Source of the DNA: Olavius algarvensis associated proteobacterium Delta 3
GTDB taxonomy: Bacteria > Desulfobacterota > Desulfobacteria > Desulfobacterales > CAFBRK01
Direction of reading: 5' to 3'
DNA length: 59,837 nt
NCBI GenBank assembly: GCA_903231505.1
Contig: CAFBRK010000243.1
Coordinates: 1 to 59,837, forward strand
Of this stretch, positions 41,689-50,683 are shown in pieces (positions within the stretch are counted from its first letter, which is position 1; every line of letters starts with the position of its first letter). Made by a program: the position numbers and the translations under genes. The notes beneath the pieces are model-generated. The model saw nothing but the letters and a program-made list of their open reading frames with translations, had not been told where the DNA came from and did not search any database.

Positions 41689-42278
41689 TGCCAAAGATCA
41701 TCGCCGTCTACGGAAGTCCGAGAAGAAACGGAAATTCGGCCGCACTTCTGGATCAAGCGGTAAACGGGGCCCGCGATGCCGGTGCGATGGTGGAGCGGAT
41801 CGTGCTGCGGGATTTAAGGATGTCGCCGTGTCTGGAAATATACGGCTGCAAGAAATCCGGCGATTGCGTTATTAGGGACGATTTCCAGGCCCTACGCGAC
41901 CAACTCGTGACGGCGGATGGGGTGATGCTTGCCTCGCCTGTTTTTTTCTACACCGTCTCGGCCCACACCAAGATATTGATGGATCGCTGCCAATCTCTTT
42001 GGGTCAAGAAATACTGGATCGATCAGACACCGGTCGGAATGTGGGAACCCAAACGCAAAGGCCTGTTCATCGGCGTCGGGGCCACCACGGGAAAGCGGCT
42101 TTTCGAGGGAATCCTGCTTACGGTGAGGTATTGGTTTGATGTTCTGGATGCGACCTTGTGGAAGTCCTTACTCTACCGCGGACTCGACTTCGAAGGGGAT
42201 GTGGACAAGCACCCGGAATATCTTACGGAAGCCTGTGAAGCGGGGAAAGCGCTGGCGGCGTCCCTGGAAGCGGGATAA
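41688..42278 (+). CDS. Flavodoxin-like NAD(P)H-dependent FMN reductase family protein
   Basis: A 196-aa flavodoxin-fold protein of the NADPH-dependent FMN reductase family. The FMN-phosphate loop is YGSPRRNGNSAALL at residues 8-21. The ribityl-contacting segments are ASPVFFYTVSAHTKILMDRCQSLW and GVGATTGKRLFEG. A CKKSGDC motif at 60-66 recalls the cysteine pair of the iron-sulfur flavoprotein relatives in anaerobes. The ATG overlaps the preceding stop (TGATG), so asparaginase-fold protein and reductase are co-translated. The physiological acceptor is unknown. Confidence 0.85.
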   Translation: MPKIIAVYGSPRRNGNSAALLDQAVNGARDAGAMVERIVLRDLRMSPCLEIYGCKKSGDCVIRDDFQALRDQLVTADGVMLASPVFFYTVSAHTKILMDRCQSLWVKKYWIDQTPVGMWEPKRKGLFIGVGATTGKRLFEGILLTVRYWFDVLDATLWKSLLYRGLDFEGDVDKHPEYLTEACEAGKALAASLEAG

Positions 42279-42296
42279 CTCTTTGGAGATAGATTT

Positions 42297-44279
42297 CTAG
42301 CCGAGATAGACGGATAGCACATCCTTCCTTGCATGCACCCGCTGAATCCGCACCTGGATCAGATCCTCCGGGTTCAGTCGGGTTCTCTCCGACGCAGGCA
42401 GATCACATTCAAGCATGTAGTCCGTCAACAGGATGAGGTAGCTGTTTTTCTTTCGGTAAAGTACAATCGCCTCTTCCGGCTGTCCAATACGGGATTCCAG
42501 GTATTTTAGCATCCAGTAGCGATGCCGCCGAAATTGCGTTCGCGTCACTCGGCTCATCGGCTGCTCCAGGTCCTGAATCACCTGATCGATCGCCTCGCCG
42601 GAGTACGGGGTGTCCAGGCCAAGAATCGCCCGAATTTGTCGCTGGGTTACCAGGTCGAAATATTTACGGATCGGTGAAGTGGCGGTGACATACTCGGTCA
42701 ATCCAAGCCCGGAGTGATGATCTGGCTGGGAACTCAGAATAAAACGGCTCAGATGCTTTCGTTGCATCCAGTTCTGATAGAGGGTCCCTTCCATTTTTTT
42801 AAACAGCCGCTCACGGGGCTTGGGTTGCGAACGGAACACAGCCGGCTCACCATGATCTTTCAGGAATCTGGCCATCAGCCAGTTGGCCATGATCATTAAC
42901 TCCGAAACGAGCATCCTCCCGGGACTCTCCCGATTCACCCGGGAGACGCGAATTTCGCCGTCCCGGTCCATCCAGACATGTATCTCCGGCACCGATATCA
43001 GCACAGCACCCGAATCCAGACGCTTTTCACGAAACTGTTTGGCGACCTGATGGAGCATCTGAAGCTCGGGGTTGTCTTCCGCGGCAACGTTGGCGTCGTA
43101 GTATGTCCACTGGGATGAAACACGGATGCGGCTGGGAAACACCTCATAATCGAGCACGTCGGCGTTCGAAGAGAGCAGCGCCATTATTGTAATGGCCGGA
43201 CGGATTTCCCCGGCTTTTAAGGAGCAAAGGCCCTCAGCGAGTGGTGCCGGCAGCATGGGGATCCTGTCGTCGGGCATGTAAATGGAACTGCCGCGACGCC
43301 GTGCCTCCTGGTCAATCAGATCGCCTTTGGGGATTGCCTGTCCCACATCGGCAATGTGAATACCGAGCCGGTAGCTGTCTCGAATCTTTTCGATGCTCAG
43401 GGCATCATCAAAATCAAGCGTCGCCTGACCGTCGATGGTCAGAATCGGTAGATGGGTGAGGTCTTTGCGGGGGTCTCCGTCCAGCGACACGCCGGAGGCC
43501 ATCAACGCCTGCGCCCGTTTCGAGACCGTTTCCGGAAACTTTGACGCGATCTTGAAACGGCGAAGGTCAATGTTCTCGTTCTCGTCGTAAATACCGAGCT
43601 TGACGAGGGCCCGAAAAATGATGTCCGGATCCTTAAGACCGGCGCGGGACAGGATGGCATTGCCGAGTGCGTAGTCAGTGCTCTCTTTACCGTCGAGGTA
43701 AAGGTTATCGAGTATCCTCACCAGATCCAGCTTGTCGGTCGGAACGGTCGGGTTGGGCGCATTCAACACGGCGTTGAGCCAGTCTCCGCCGTCTTCCACC
43801 AGCTTCTGCCGCCGGGAATTTTCTCGAGCCTGGGCCGCGATCTGTTCGACCTGTGCTTCTGTGTAGGGGAAAAATCGATCCTGGCCGAATTTGAAATAGT
43901 TTCGGTTTTCAAAGAGTGCATGCAGAACTGCGGCTTGATGATCATCGCTGTGAGGCCCATTGAAACATAACCCGGTCATGGTCTCAAGGTCGATCCACCC
44001 CGGCTCCGAATTGAGTACTTCCCAGAGTTCCCTGACCCGGACCTCCTCTGCAAGAGCCTGTCGCTGCCGTTGCTTGGCTTTGAGGGACTCGACGAGACCG
44101 GCTCTGCCAACCGATACATCGAGACCGTTTTGGCCGGCGTGAAGAACGCGCCCGGCTGCGAGGTTGACCTCCCGATTACCCTCGGTCAGGAGCCGAAGTC
44201 GGCTGTTTTTTACTTCCAGAACAACTGCGTAGACAATTCGCTGACGATCAATATACGCTACCACACTGCCGGATTTCAT
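42297..44279 (-). CDS. RNase II/R family exoribonuclease
   Basis: A 660-aa RNB-domain protein. The catalytic centre contains TLDFDDALSIE, with the Mg-binding aspartates. The surrounding motifs are HIADVGQAIPKGDLIDQEARRRGSSIY, PMLPAPLAEGLCSLKAGE and the late GLGLTEYVTATSPIRKYFDLV. Before this is a 220-aa N-terminal region with winged-helix and cold-shock features typical of the shorter delta-proteobacterial RNB proteins. The C-terminus ends in an S1/OB-like strand (IQVRIQRVHARKDVLSVYLG). The start is ATG 44279; a TTG at 44297 is in frame but unsupported. It is convergent with the FMN reductase gene. It should degrade RNA 3' to 5'. Confidence 0.9.
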   Translation of the reverse strand: MKSGSVVAYIDRQRIVYAVVLEVKNSRLRLLTEGNREVNLAAGRVLHAGQNGLDVSVGRAGLVESLKAKQRQRQALAEEVRVRELWEVLNSEPGWIDLETMTGLCFNGPHSDDHQAAVLHALFENRNYFKFGQDRFFPYTEAQVEQIAAQARENSRRQKLVEDGGDWLNAVLNAPNPTVPTDKLDLVRILDNLYLDGKESTDYALGNAILSRAGLKDPDIIFRALVKLGIYDENENIDLRRFKIASKFPETVSKRAQALMASGVSLDGDPRKDLTHLPILTIDGQATLDFDDALSIEKIRDSYRLGIHIADVGQAIPKGDLIDQEARRRGSSIYMPDDRIPMLPAPLAEGLCSLKAGEIRPAITIMALLSSNADVLDYEVFPSRIRVSSQWTYYDANVAAEDNPELQMLHQVAKQFREKRLDSGAVLISVPEIHVWMDRDGEIRVSRVNRESPGRMLVSELMIMANWLMARFLKDHGEPAVFRSQPKPRERLFKKMEGTLYQNWMQRKHLSRFILSSQPDHHSGLGLTEYVTATSPIRKYFDLVTQRQIRAILGLDTPYSGEAIDQVIQDLEQPMSRVTRTQFRRHRYWMLKYLESRIGQPEEAIVLYRKKNSYLILLTDYMLECDLPASERTRLNPEDLIQVRIQRVHARKDVLSVYLG

Positions 44280-44489
44280 AGTGACAGAGGATAACAATGG
44301 GCATGGTCAAAGTCAATTTGGAGACCGGCCCGATTTGACCATTCCCGGAGACCGCCTATATTGTAAAGCGTCGACCCGAGTATTGCACGAACGTCTCCGT
44401 TTGGTAACAGGCACGACAGGCCGCCTCCGTCGACGAGCCCTTCGGAGCCGTGTGCATCGGAGAAAGACCCTGAACGACCGGAGAAGTTG

Positions 44490-46283
44490 GTGACCCGTAG
44501 CGCCTCGATACATCTCATAACGCCCTTTTTCAAAAAGCACCGATGGCAAATCGCTGCCGGCATCCTGTGCCTGATCGTTGTCGATTTCCTCCAGCTGCTG
44601 ATCCCCCGGGTAATCAAGTGGACGGTGGACGGGCTCACCGGGTACGCGATCGGGAGCACCGGGCTTCTGACGTATGCCGGTTATATCGTCATCATTGCCG
44701 CCTTTATCGGCATGTTTCGCTACATCTGGCGGCGGTGCCTGATCGGCACTTCCCGGATTATCGAAGAGGGGCTGAGACTTCGGCTGTTCGACCACATCCA
44801 GACGCTCTCATCGGCCTATTTCGACCGGACCACGTCCGGAGACCTGATGGCGCACGCCACCAACGACATCCAGCATGTCCGCATGGCTGTCGGCATGGGG
44901 ATGGTGGCACTGACAGACAGCATCGTACTGGGAATTTCGGCCATCGCGTTTATGGCGTACATCAACATCACCCTGACAATGTTTGTGCTGATACCGGCGC
45001 CGTTTATCATCGTCGGAACCCGCCTCTTCAGCCGCCGGATGCACCATTCCTACCGGGCGGTGCAGGGCACCTTCGCCGACATGACCGAAGCGGTACGGGA
45101 GCGATTTGCCGGCATCCGCATTGTCAAGGCCTACACCGCTGAACAGGCATCGAGCAATGAAATTTCTTCCATTTCCCGGGAATACGTTGCCGAAAATATC
45201 AAACTGGTGCGGGTCACCGGCTTTTTCTTTCCAATGATGCTGTTTTTTTCCAACCTCGGCATGGTGATTGTGCTCTATCTCGGAGGGCGCCTGACCATTG
45301 ACCAGACCATCACACCGGGGGACTTTGTTGCGTTCATCAGCTACATCGGCCTTCTCACATGGCCGATGATGGCCATGGGTTGGGTGACGAACCTGATTCA
45401 GCGGGGAAAGGCGTCCCTGGAGCGCATCGACCGGATACTTCAGACCACCCCAGATGTCCTGGATGCTCCGGACGGCAAACCCTTGTCGGAAATTGACGGG
45501 CATATCGAATTTAAAAACGTTTCGTTTAACTACCCGGGCACCCATCGGCCGGCGCTGAAAAATATCTCGCTCACACTGAATGCCGGCAGCACCCTCGGTG
45601 TCGTGGGTCCTCCCGGCAGCGGTAAGACGACCCTGCTCCGTCTGATCCCCCGGCTCTATGATGTCGGAACCGGGATGGTCCTCCTGGACGGAACGGACAT
45701 TCGAAGCATCCGCCTGTCCGACCTGAGATCCCAGATCGCCTACGTCCCCCAGGAACCGTTTCTGTTCTCCGGAACCATCGAGGACAATATCCTTGCCGGA
45801 GGCCCGGTATCCGGCAGTGATATCGTCTCAGCGGCCGAGAAAGCCGCTCTGCGGCGCACCGTGGAGCACTTTCCGAATCAATGGGATACCATCGTGGGAG
45901 AAAAGGGGGTCATCCTTTCAGGCGGCCAAAAACAGCGGGTGGCGCTGGCACGCGCCCTGATACGGACTGCCCCCATACTCATACTCGATGACCCGATCAG
46001 CCAGGTTGATGTCGCCACCGGCACGGCTATCATGAACGCCATCCAGGACATGGTCGGTTCCCGGACGATTATTATCGTGTCCCACAGGATATCGGCAGTC
46101 CGTTTTGCCGACACGATTGTCGTTATGGATCAAGGGCAAATTGCGGCTAAAGGATCCCATGAAGAACTGACGGCCTTTGACAACTTTTACACACGGACGT
46201 TTCGTCTCCAGCAGCTTGAGGAAGAAACCTGTCCCCAGACGGTTCCCCTGGAACCCCCGAAACCGGCACCAGTTCAGGGATAG
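44490..46283 (+). CDS. ABC exporter subunit 1 (degenerate ATP site)
   Basis: A 597-aa half-transporter: six membrane helices to about residue 320, then a nucleotide-binding domain. Walker A is GPPGSGKTT and the signature is LSGGQKQR, both normal. Walker B is ILILDDPISQVD, where the catalytic Glu is replaced by Asp (DDP). The pattern is that of the inactive-site partner in heterodimeric exporters of the LmrC/BmrC/TM287 type. The start is GTG 44490 (TTG 44487 is next to it) after GGAGAAG. It pairs with the next gene, 53 bp downstream. Confidence 0.88.
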   Translation: MTRSASIHLITPFFKKHRWQIAAGILCLIVVDFLQLLIPRVIKWTVDGLTGYAIGSTGLLTYAGYIVIIAAFIGMFRYIWRRCLIGTSRIIEEGLRLRLFDHIQTLSSAYFDRTTSGDLMAHATNDIQHVRMAVGMGMVALTDSIVLGISAIAFMAYINITLTMFVLIPAPFIIVGTRLFSRRMHHSYRAVQGTFADMTEAVRERFAGIRIVKAYTAEQASSNEISSISREYVAENIKLVRVTGFFFPMMLFFSNLGMVIVLYLGGRLTIDQTITPGDFVAFISYIGLLTWPMMAMGWVTNLIQRGKASLERIDRILQTTPDVLDAPDGKPLSEIDGHIEFKNVSFNYPGTHRPALKNISLTLNAGSTLGVVGPPGSGKTTLLRLIPRLYDVGTGMVLLDGTDIRSIRLSDLRSQIAYVPQEPFLFSGTIEDNILAGGPVSGSDIVSAAEKAALRRTVEHFPNQWDTIVGEKGVILSGGQKQRVALARALIRTAPILILDDPISQVDVATGTAIMNAIQDMVGSRTIIIVSHRISAVRFADTIVVMDQGQIAAKGSHEELTAFDNFYTRTFRLQQLEEETCPQTVPLEPPKPAPVQG

Positions 46284-46336
46284 ATCGTCTTTTGGTACCC
46301 TGGAACACTTCAGGGCACGGTTGACGGATTAGCATC

Positions 46337-48313
46337 ATGCGAATGGATTACGGATATTTCGAGGAGAAAAAGCTGGGCAAGCCGTATGATGTCAGGTTGC
46401 TGTCACGGCTCTACCCGTTGATTCGACCGTACCGACTGTTGTTTTTCGGAACGATTTGCCTCATTGTGCTGATCACCCTCCTGGACCTGGCCCTGCCCTT
46501 TATTACGAAGATCGCCATTGACCGCTACATCGTGCCGGAACAGTCCGATTCGATGCCGGCTCAAAACAGTCCTGCAGGAAGCGCGGAAAGAGCCGTCCGT
46601 CTCTATCCGGTAGATATGGAGGATCCCGAAAGCCAGGCAATCGTGGAACGGCATCCGGATCTGTTTATCACTCAGGGGGAAACGGTCTATATTCCCTTCG
46701 ATCGATTGAGCCGCCTCTCCAAAGAGGATCTGAAGCAGCTTCGAAGGCAGGACCGGTCAGGATTGAAGATGGCCGCCGCCATGCTGCTGGCCCTGGTGGC
46801 GTGCAGTCTGGTGCTGAATTTCTTCCAGGCGATGATCATGGAATATGCCGGCCAGCTGATTATGCACGATCTTCGCATGCGGCTTTTTCGCCATATCCAG
46901 AGGCTCTCCATATCCTTTTTCACCCGCAATCCCGTCGGCCGACTGGTGACCCGGGTGACCAATGATGTGCAGAACATGCATGAGTTGTTTACCTCCGTTA
47001 TCGCTTTCGTCTTCAAGGACCTGTTCCTCCTGGTGGGAATCGCCGTAGTTCTTCTGGGGATCGACGTAAAACTGGCGCTCATATCGTTTTCGGTACTCTC
47101 CTTGATCGTGGTGGCCTCCTTTAAATTCGCCAACCTGGCCAGGGAAGCGTTTCGGGAGCTTCGGATCCGGATTGCCGAAATCAATACGCACTTTTCGGAA
47201 ACCATCGGCGGGATGTCTGTCATCCAACTGTTTGGTCAGGAGAAGGCAAACTCGCGCCGATTCTATAACTTCAACCATGCGAACTACCTGGCGGGCATGC
47301 GTCAGATCCACGTATTTGCCGTGTTTATGCCGATCATTGAGCTGCTGGGTGCGGTGACCGTTGCCCTTCTCATTTTTTACGGGGGCGGAGGTGTTTTGAC
47401 GGGAAGCATCACACTGGGGGCGTTGGTGGCCTTTATATCCTATATGCGTATGTTCTTCCGCCCCATACGCGACATTGCCGAAAAATACAATGTCATGCAA
47501 AATGCCATGGCATCGGCGGAAAGAATTTTTCTGATCCTCGATTCCGACGAACGGATTTTGGAATCCCCCGACGGCAGGCCGGTAGAAAAGATTCAATCCG
47601 TGGGAATGGCCTCGGTCGATTTTGCTTACCTGGAAGACGAACCCGTGCTCCAGGATGTCTCCTTCGACCTGCAGGCCGGACAGAGTCTGGCCATCGTCGG
47701 CCCTACCGGCTCCGGGAAAACCACCCTGATCAACCTGCTAATGCGGTTCTACGATCCGGACGACGGAAGCGTACGGATTAACGGTCAGGACATCCGCAGT
47801 GTGAAAATTGCCGGCCTTCGCTCCCGAATCGCCATCGTAACGCAGGACCCATTTCTGTTTTCCGCCAGTGTCAGGGAGAATATTGCCCTGGGGCGCTCGG
47901 ATCTAACAGACGCACAGATGAGCGCCATCCTTGAGGCTTCCAACTGCGCCGACATGATCGAACGTCTGCCGGAGAAACTCGACACAACCTTATCCGAAGG
48001 CGGCTCATCTCTATCGAGCGGCGAGCGACAGCTTCTTTCCATCGCCAGGGCGTTTGCCAGAGACCCGGATCTCATTATTCTCGATGAGGCCACGTCCTAC
48101 ATCGACTCCGAAACCGAACAGCGCATTCAGGAGGCCCTGTTCAACCTGATGAAAGGGCGCACCGCCATAATCATTGCCCACCGCCTCTCCACGGCCACAT
48201 CCGCCGACCGGATTCTTGTTCTGAACAGAGGCCGGATCATCGAATCCGGGAGTCACCCGGAACTGATGGCCGACCAGGGATTTTATTACAGGCTGCACCA
48301 GATACAGAACTGA
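46337..48313 (+). CDS. ABC exporter subunit 2 (canonical ATP site)
   Basis: A 658-aa partner half-transporter. It has an insert of about 80 residues in the first extracytoplasmic loop between TM1 and TM2 (YIVPEQSDSMPAQNSPAG to DLKQLRRQ). Such an insert is common in the YheH/LmrD-like subunit. The ATPase has Walker A GPTGSGKTT, signature LSSGERQ (degenerate in the fourth position) and Walker B LIILDEATSYID with the catalytic Glu. Together with the preceding gene this makes one proper and one degenerate nucleotide site, the arrangement of heterodimeric exporters. Likely substrates are lipids or hydrophobic drugs. Weak ribosome binding site. Confidence 0.88.
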   Translation: MRMDYGYFEEKKLGKPYDVRLLSRLYPLIRPYRLLFFGTICLIVLITLLDLALPFITKIAIDRYIVPEQSDSMPAQNSPAGSAERAVRLYPVDMEDPESQAIVERHPDLFITQGETVYIPFDRLSRLSKEDLKQLRRQDRSGLKMAAAMLLALVACSLVLNFFQAMIMEYAGQLIMHDLRMRLFRHIQRLSISFFTRNPVGRLVTRVTNDVQNMHELFTSVIAFVFKDLFLLVGIAVVLLGIDVKLALISFSVLSLIVVASFKFANLAREAFRELRIRIAEINTHFSETIGGMSVIQLFGQEKANSRRFYNFNHANYLAGMRQIHVFAVFMPIIELLGAVTVALLIFYGGGGVLTGSITLGALVAFISYMRMFFRPIRDIAEKYNVMQNAMASAERIFLILDSDERILESPDGRPVEKIQSVGMASVDFAYLEDEPVLQDVSFDLQAGQSLAIVGPTGSGKTTLINLLMRFYDPDDGSVRINGQDIRSVKIAGLRSRIAIVTQDPFLFSASVRENIALGRSDLTDAQMSAILEASNCADMIERLPEKLDTTLSEGGSSLSSGERQLLSIARAFARDPDLIILDEATSYIDSETEQRIQEALFNLMKGRTAIIIAHRLSTATSADRILVLNRGRIIESGSHPELMADQGFYYRLHQIQN

Positions 48314-48560
48314 ATTCTGGGTACTGGTTTCTGGATGCTTGATTCTGGATAATTGCCCGTCTGCCGGAGGCGGGTAAACCTCTGGCGGGCCGGATAATGG
48401 ATTCTGGATACTAGGCTCGAAGATACAGGATCCAGGATGCAAGATGCCGGAAGCAGGACGCATGAAACCGGCTTCGGGATGTTTATTGCTTCCCCCTGAA
48501 TCCTGGGTCTTGGATCTTGTATCTCAGGATAACCGGCAAGCCGGCAAACGGGCCAACGGC
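48314..48560. repeat. Heptamer/octamer repeat region upstream of fhs
   Basis: A degenerate run of GGATACT/GGTTTCT/GGATGCT heptamers (48320-48350). The REP-like hairpin (48361-48390) follows, then a second heptamer run, then GCAAACGG/GCCAACGG octamers (48533-48560). The order heptamer, hairpin, heptamer, octamer parallels 34480-34990. Confidence 0.7.
48361..48390. repeat. REP-like 30-bp hairpin, copy 3 of 3
   Basis: CTGCCGGAGG and CCTCTGGCGG arms with an 8-nt loop. Confidence 0.55.
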
Positions 48561-48585
48561 TCTATGAGCGACATGGTCGCGTTTC

Positions 48586-48608
48586 ATAAAATCGTTGCAC
48601 GATTTTAT
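48586..48608. promoter_or_regulatory. 23-bp palindrome, copy 3 of 3 (upstream of fhs)
   Basis: ATAAAATCG-N5-CGATTTTAT with perfect 9-bp arms; the inner TTGCA makes it ten pairs around TGC. It lies 145 bp before the fhs ATG. TTGCAC within it, 17 bp, then CTAAAT could be a promoter, which would put the palindrome over the -35 region. The flank shares ATGAGCGACA with the copy at 1.06 kb. Confidence 0.55.
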
Positions 48609-48753
48609 TTGCACTTGCTAAATCAGAAAGCGTGTGATATGGAAATTTTTCCATTGTTATCAAAGTGTTGCATAATAACAGAATGGATTTTTGGCGGACA
48701 AGCCAAATGGGAAGGAGATCCTGATAACCTTAACGTAGAGGAGGAATGGACTG

Positions 48754-50517
48754 ATGGCTTATGATGCAGTAAACATGGCTGACTGGCAGATTTCAGAAGA
48801 AGCCGAAAAAAACATGCCGACGCCGGACGAATGGCGCGAGAAACTGGGTCTGGAAAAAGACGAGATGCTGCCCATGGGCCGGCTGGGCAAGCTCGATTTT
48901 CTCAAGATCATCGATCGCCTGAAAGACAAACCCGATGGAAAGTACATCGAGGTAACCGCCATTACCCCCACCCCCCTGGGTGAGGGCAAGAGCACCACTT
49001 CATGTGGTTTGATGGAAGGCCTCGGCAAGCGCGGCGTGAACGTGGGCGGCGCCCTGCGGCAGCCCTCCGGTGGTCCCACCATGAACGTCAAGGGGACTGC
49101 GGCCGGCGGCGGAAACTCCCTGTTGATCCCCATGACCGAATTCTCCCTGGGCCTGACCGGTGACATCAACGACATCATGAACGCCCACAACCTGGCCATG
49201 GTGGCACTGACGGCGCGCATGCAGCACGAGCGCAACTACAATGACGAACAGCTGGCCCGGCTCACCGGCATGCCTCGGCTCGAGATCGACCCGACCCGGG
49301 TGGAAATGGGCTGGATCATCGACTTCTGCGCCCAGGCCCTCCGGAACATCGTCATCGGCCTCGGCGGCCGTATGGACGGCTTCACCATGCAGTCCAGGTT
49401 TGGCATCGCGGTCGGTTCCGAGTGTATGGCGATCCTGTCGGTGATCCGCGACCTGGCCGACCTCAAAGAGCGCCTGAACAACATCACGGTGGCCTTTGAT
49501 AAGAGCGGCAAGCCGGTCACCACCGGCGACCTGGAAGTCGGCAACGCCATGACCGCCTTTATGCGCCAAACCATCAACCCGACCATGATGTGTACCGCCG
49601 AGTACAACCCCTGCCTGGTGCACGCCGGTCCCTTTGCCAACATCGCCGTGGGCCAGAGCTCCATCATCGCCGACCGCGTCGGTCTCAAACTGTTCGACTA
49701 CCATGTCACCGAGTCCGGATTCGGCGCCGACATCGGCTTCGAGAAGTTCTGGAACGTCAAGTCTCGCTTCTCCGGCCTCAAGCCGCACGTCTCGGTTCTG
49801 ACCACCACCATCCGCGCCCTGAAGATGCACGGCGGCGGCCCCACGGTCGTGACCGGTAAAGCCCTGCCAGACGAGTACACCCAGGAGAACCTGGAGTGGG
49901 TGGAAAAGGGCTGCGCGAACATGGTGCATCACATCAACACCATCCGCAAGGCCGGCATCAACCCGGTGGTCTGCATCAACCGCTTTTACACCGACACCGA
50001 CGCCGAGTGTGCCGTCATACGCAAGGCCGCGGAGGCTGCCGGCGCCCGTTGCGCCGAGTCCAAGCACTGGGAACTGGGCGGCGAAGGCGCCCTCGAATTC
50101 GCCGATGCCGTCATCGACGCATGCAACGAGGAAAACGATTTCAAATTCCTGTATCCGCTGGAAATGAAGCTGCGCGATCGCGTCGAACTCATCGCCAAGG
50201 AAGTTTACGGCGCCGACGGCGTGGATTGGTCTCCCGAAGCCAACGCCAAAGCCAAGATGCTGGAAAACGATCCCAAGTACGGCGACTTTGCCACCATGAT
50301 GGTCAAGACCCATGAGAGCCTCAGCCATGATAGAACCATCAAAGGGGTGCCCAAGGGATGGAGGCTTCCGGTTCGCGACGTGCTGATCTATTCCGGCGCC
50401 AAGTTCCTCTGCCCCTGCGCCGGCACCATCAGCCTGATGCCGGGTACCGGCTCCAACCCGGCATTCCGCAGGGTGGATGTGGACCCGGAAACCGGCAAGG
50501 TGACCGGTCTGTTCTAA
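48754..50517 (+). CDS. fhs: Formate--tetrahydrofolate ligase
   Basis: A 587-aa cytoplasmic enzyme. It joins formate to tetrahydrofolate with ATP, giving 10-formyl-THF, the entry step of the methyl branch of the Wood-Ljungdahl pathway. The P-loop is [12 protein letters not shown] at 71-82. Further family blocks are [38 protein letters not shown] and [15 protein letters not shown] [31 protein letters not shown], with the monovalent-cation region, and the C-terminal [18 protein letters not shown] are also present. GAGGAGG precedes the ATG; an earlier ATG at 48745 hits an immediate stop. The codon use is strongly GC-biased, typical of a highly expressed gene. A terminator follows. In sulfate reducers it can run in either direction (CO2 fixation or acetate oxidation). 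Confidence 0.96.
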   Translation: MAYDAVNMADWQISEEAEKNMPTPDEWREKLGLEKDEMLPMGRLGKLDFLKIIDRLKDKPDGKYIEVTAITPTPLGEGKSTTSCGLMEGLGKRGVNVGGALRQPSGGPTMNVKGTAAGGGNSLLIPMTEFSLGLTGDINDIMNAHNLAMVALTARMQHERNYNDEQLARLTGMPRLEIDPTRVEMGWIIDFCAQALRNIVIGLGGRMDGFTMQSRFGIAVGSECMAILSVIRDLADLKERLNNITVAFDKSGKPVTTGDLEVGNAMTAFMRQTINPTMMCTAEYNPCLVHAGPFANIAVGQSSIIADRVGLKLFDYHVTESGFGADIGFEKFWNVKSRFSGLKPHVSVLTTTIRALKMHGGGPTVVTGKALPDEYTQENLEWVEKGCANMVHHINTIRKAGINPVVCINRFYTDTDAECAVIRKAAEAAGARCAESKHWELGGEGALEFADAVIDACNEENDFKFLYPLEMKLRDRVELIAKEVYGADGVDWSPEANAKAKMLENDPKYGDFATMMVKTHESLSHDRTIKGVPKGWRLPVRDVLIYSGAKFLCPCAGTISLMPGTGSNPAFRRVDVDPETGKVTGLF

Positions 50518-50545
50518 CACCTGGAAACCAATCGTGAATGTCATT

Positions 50546-50576
50546 AAAAGGGCCCGAATCGTTCGGGCCCTTTTCT
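50546..50576 (+). terminator. Rho-independent terminator of fhs
   Basis: A perfect GGGCCCGAA/TTCGGGCCC stem with flanking AAAA/TTTT, then TTTTCTTATTTT. About 30 bp after the fhs stop codon. The clearest intrinsic terminator in the window. Confidence 0.9.
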
Positions 50577-50683
50577 TATTTTGAAGATTGTTTATGCGCT
50601 ATACGGGATGATTGACAGCGCTCATTGCCGGAGTTAAAAAAGGGTTCTCCACCTGAAACCTTCTTTTGCCGGGAGATCAGCCC

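Noticed and set aside
49000..50544. Long minus-strand open frame (514 codons) opposite fhs
   Set aside because: Antisense shadow of a GC-rich, highly codon-biased gene; it is glycine/histidine-rich with no family match.
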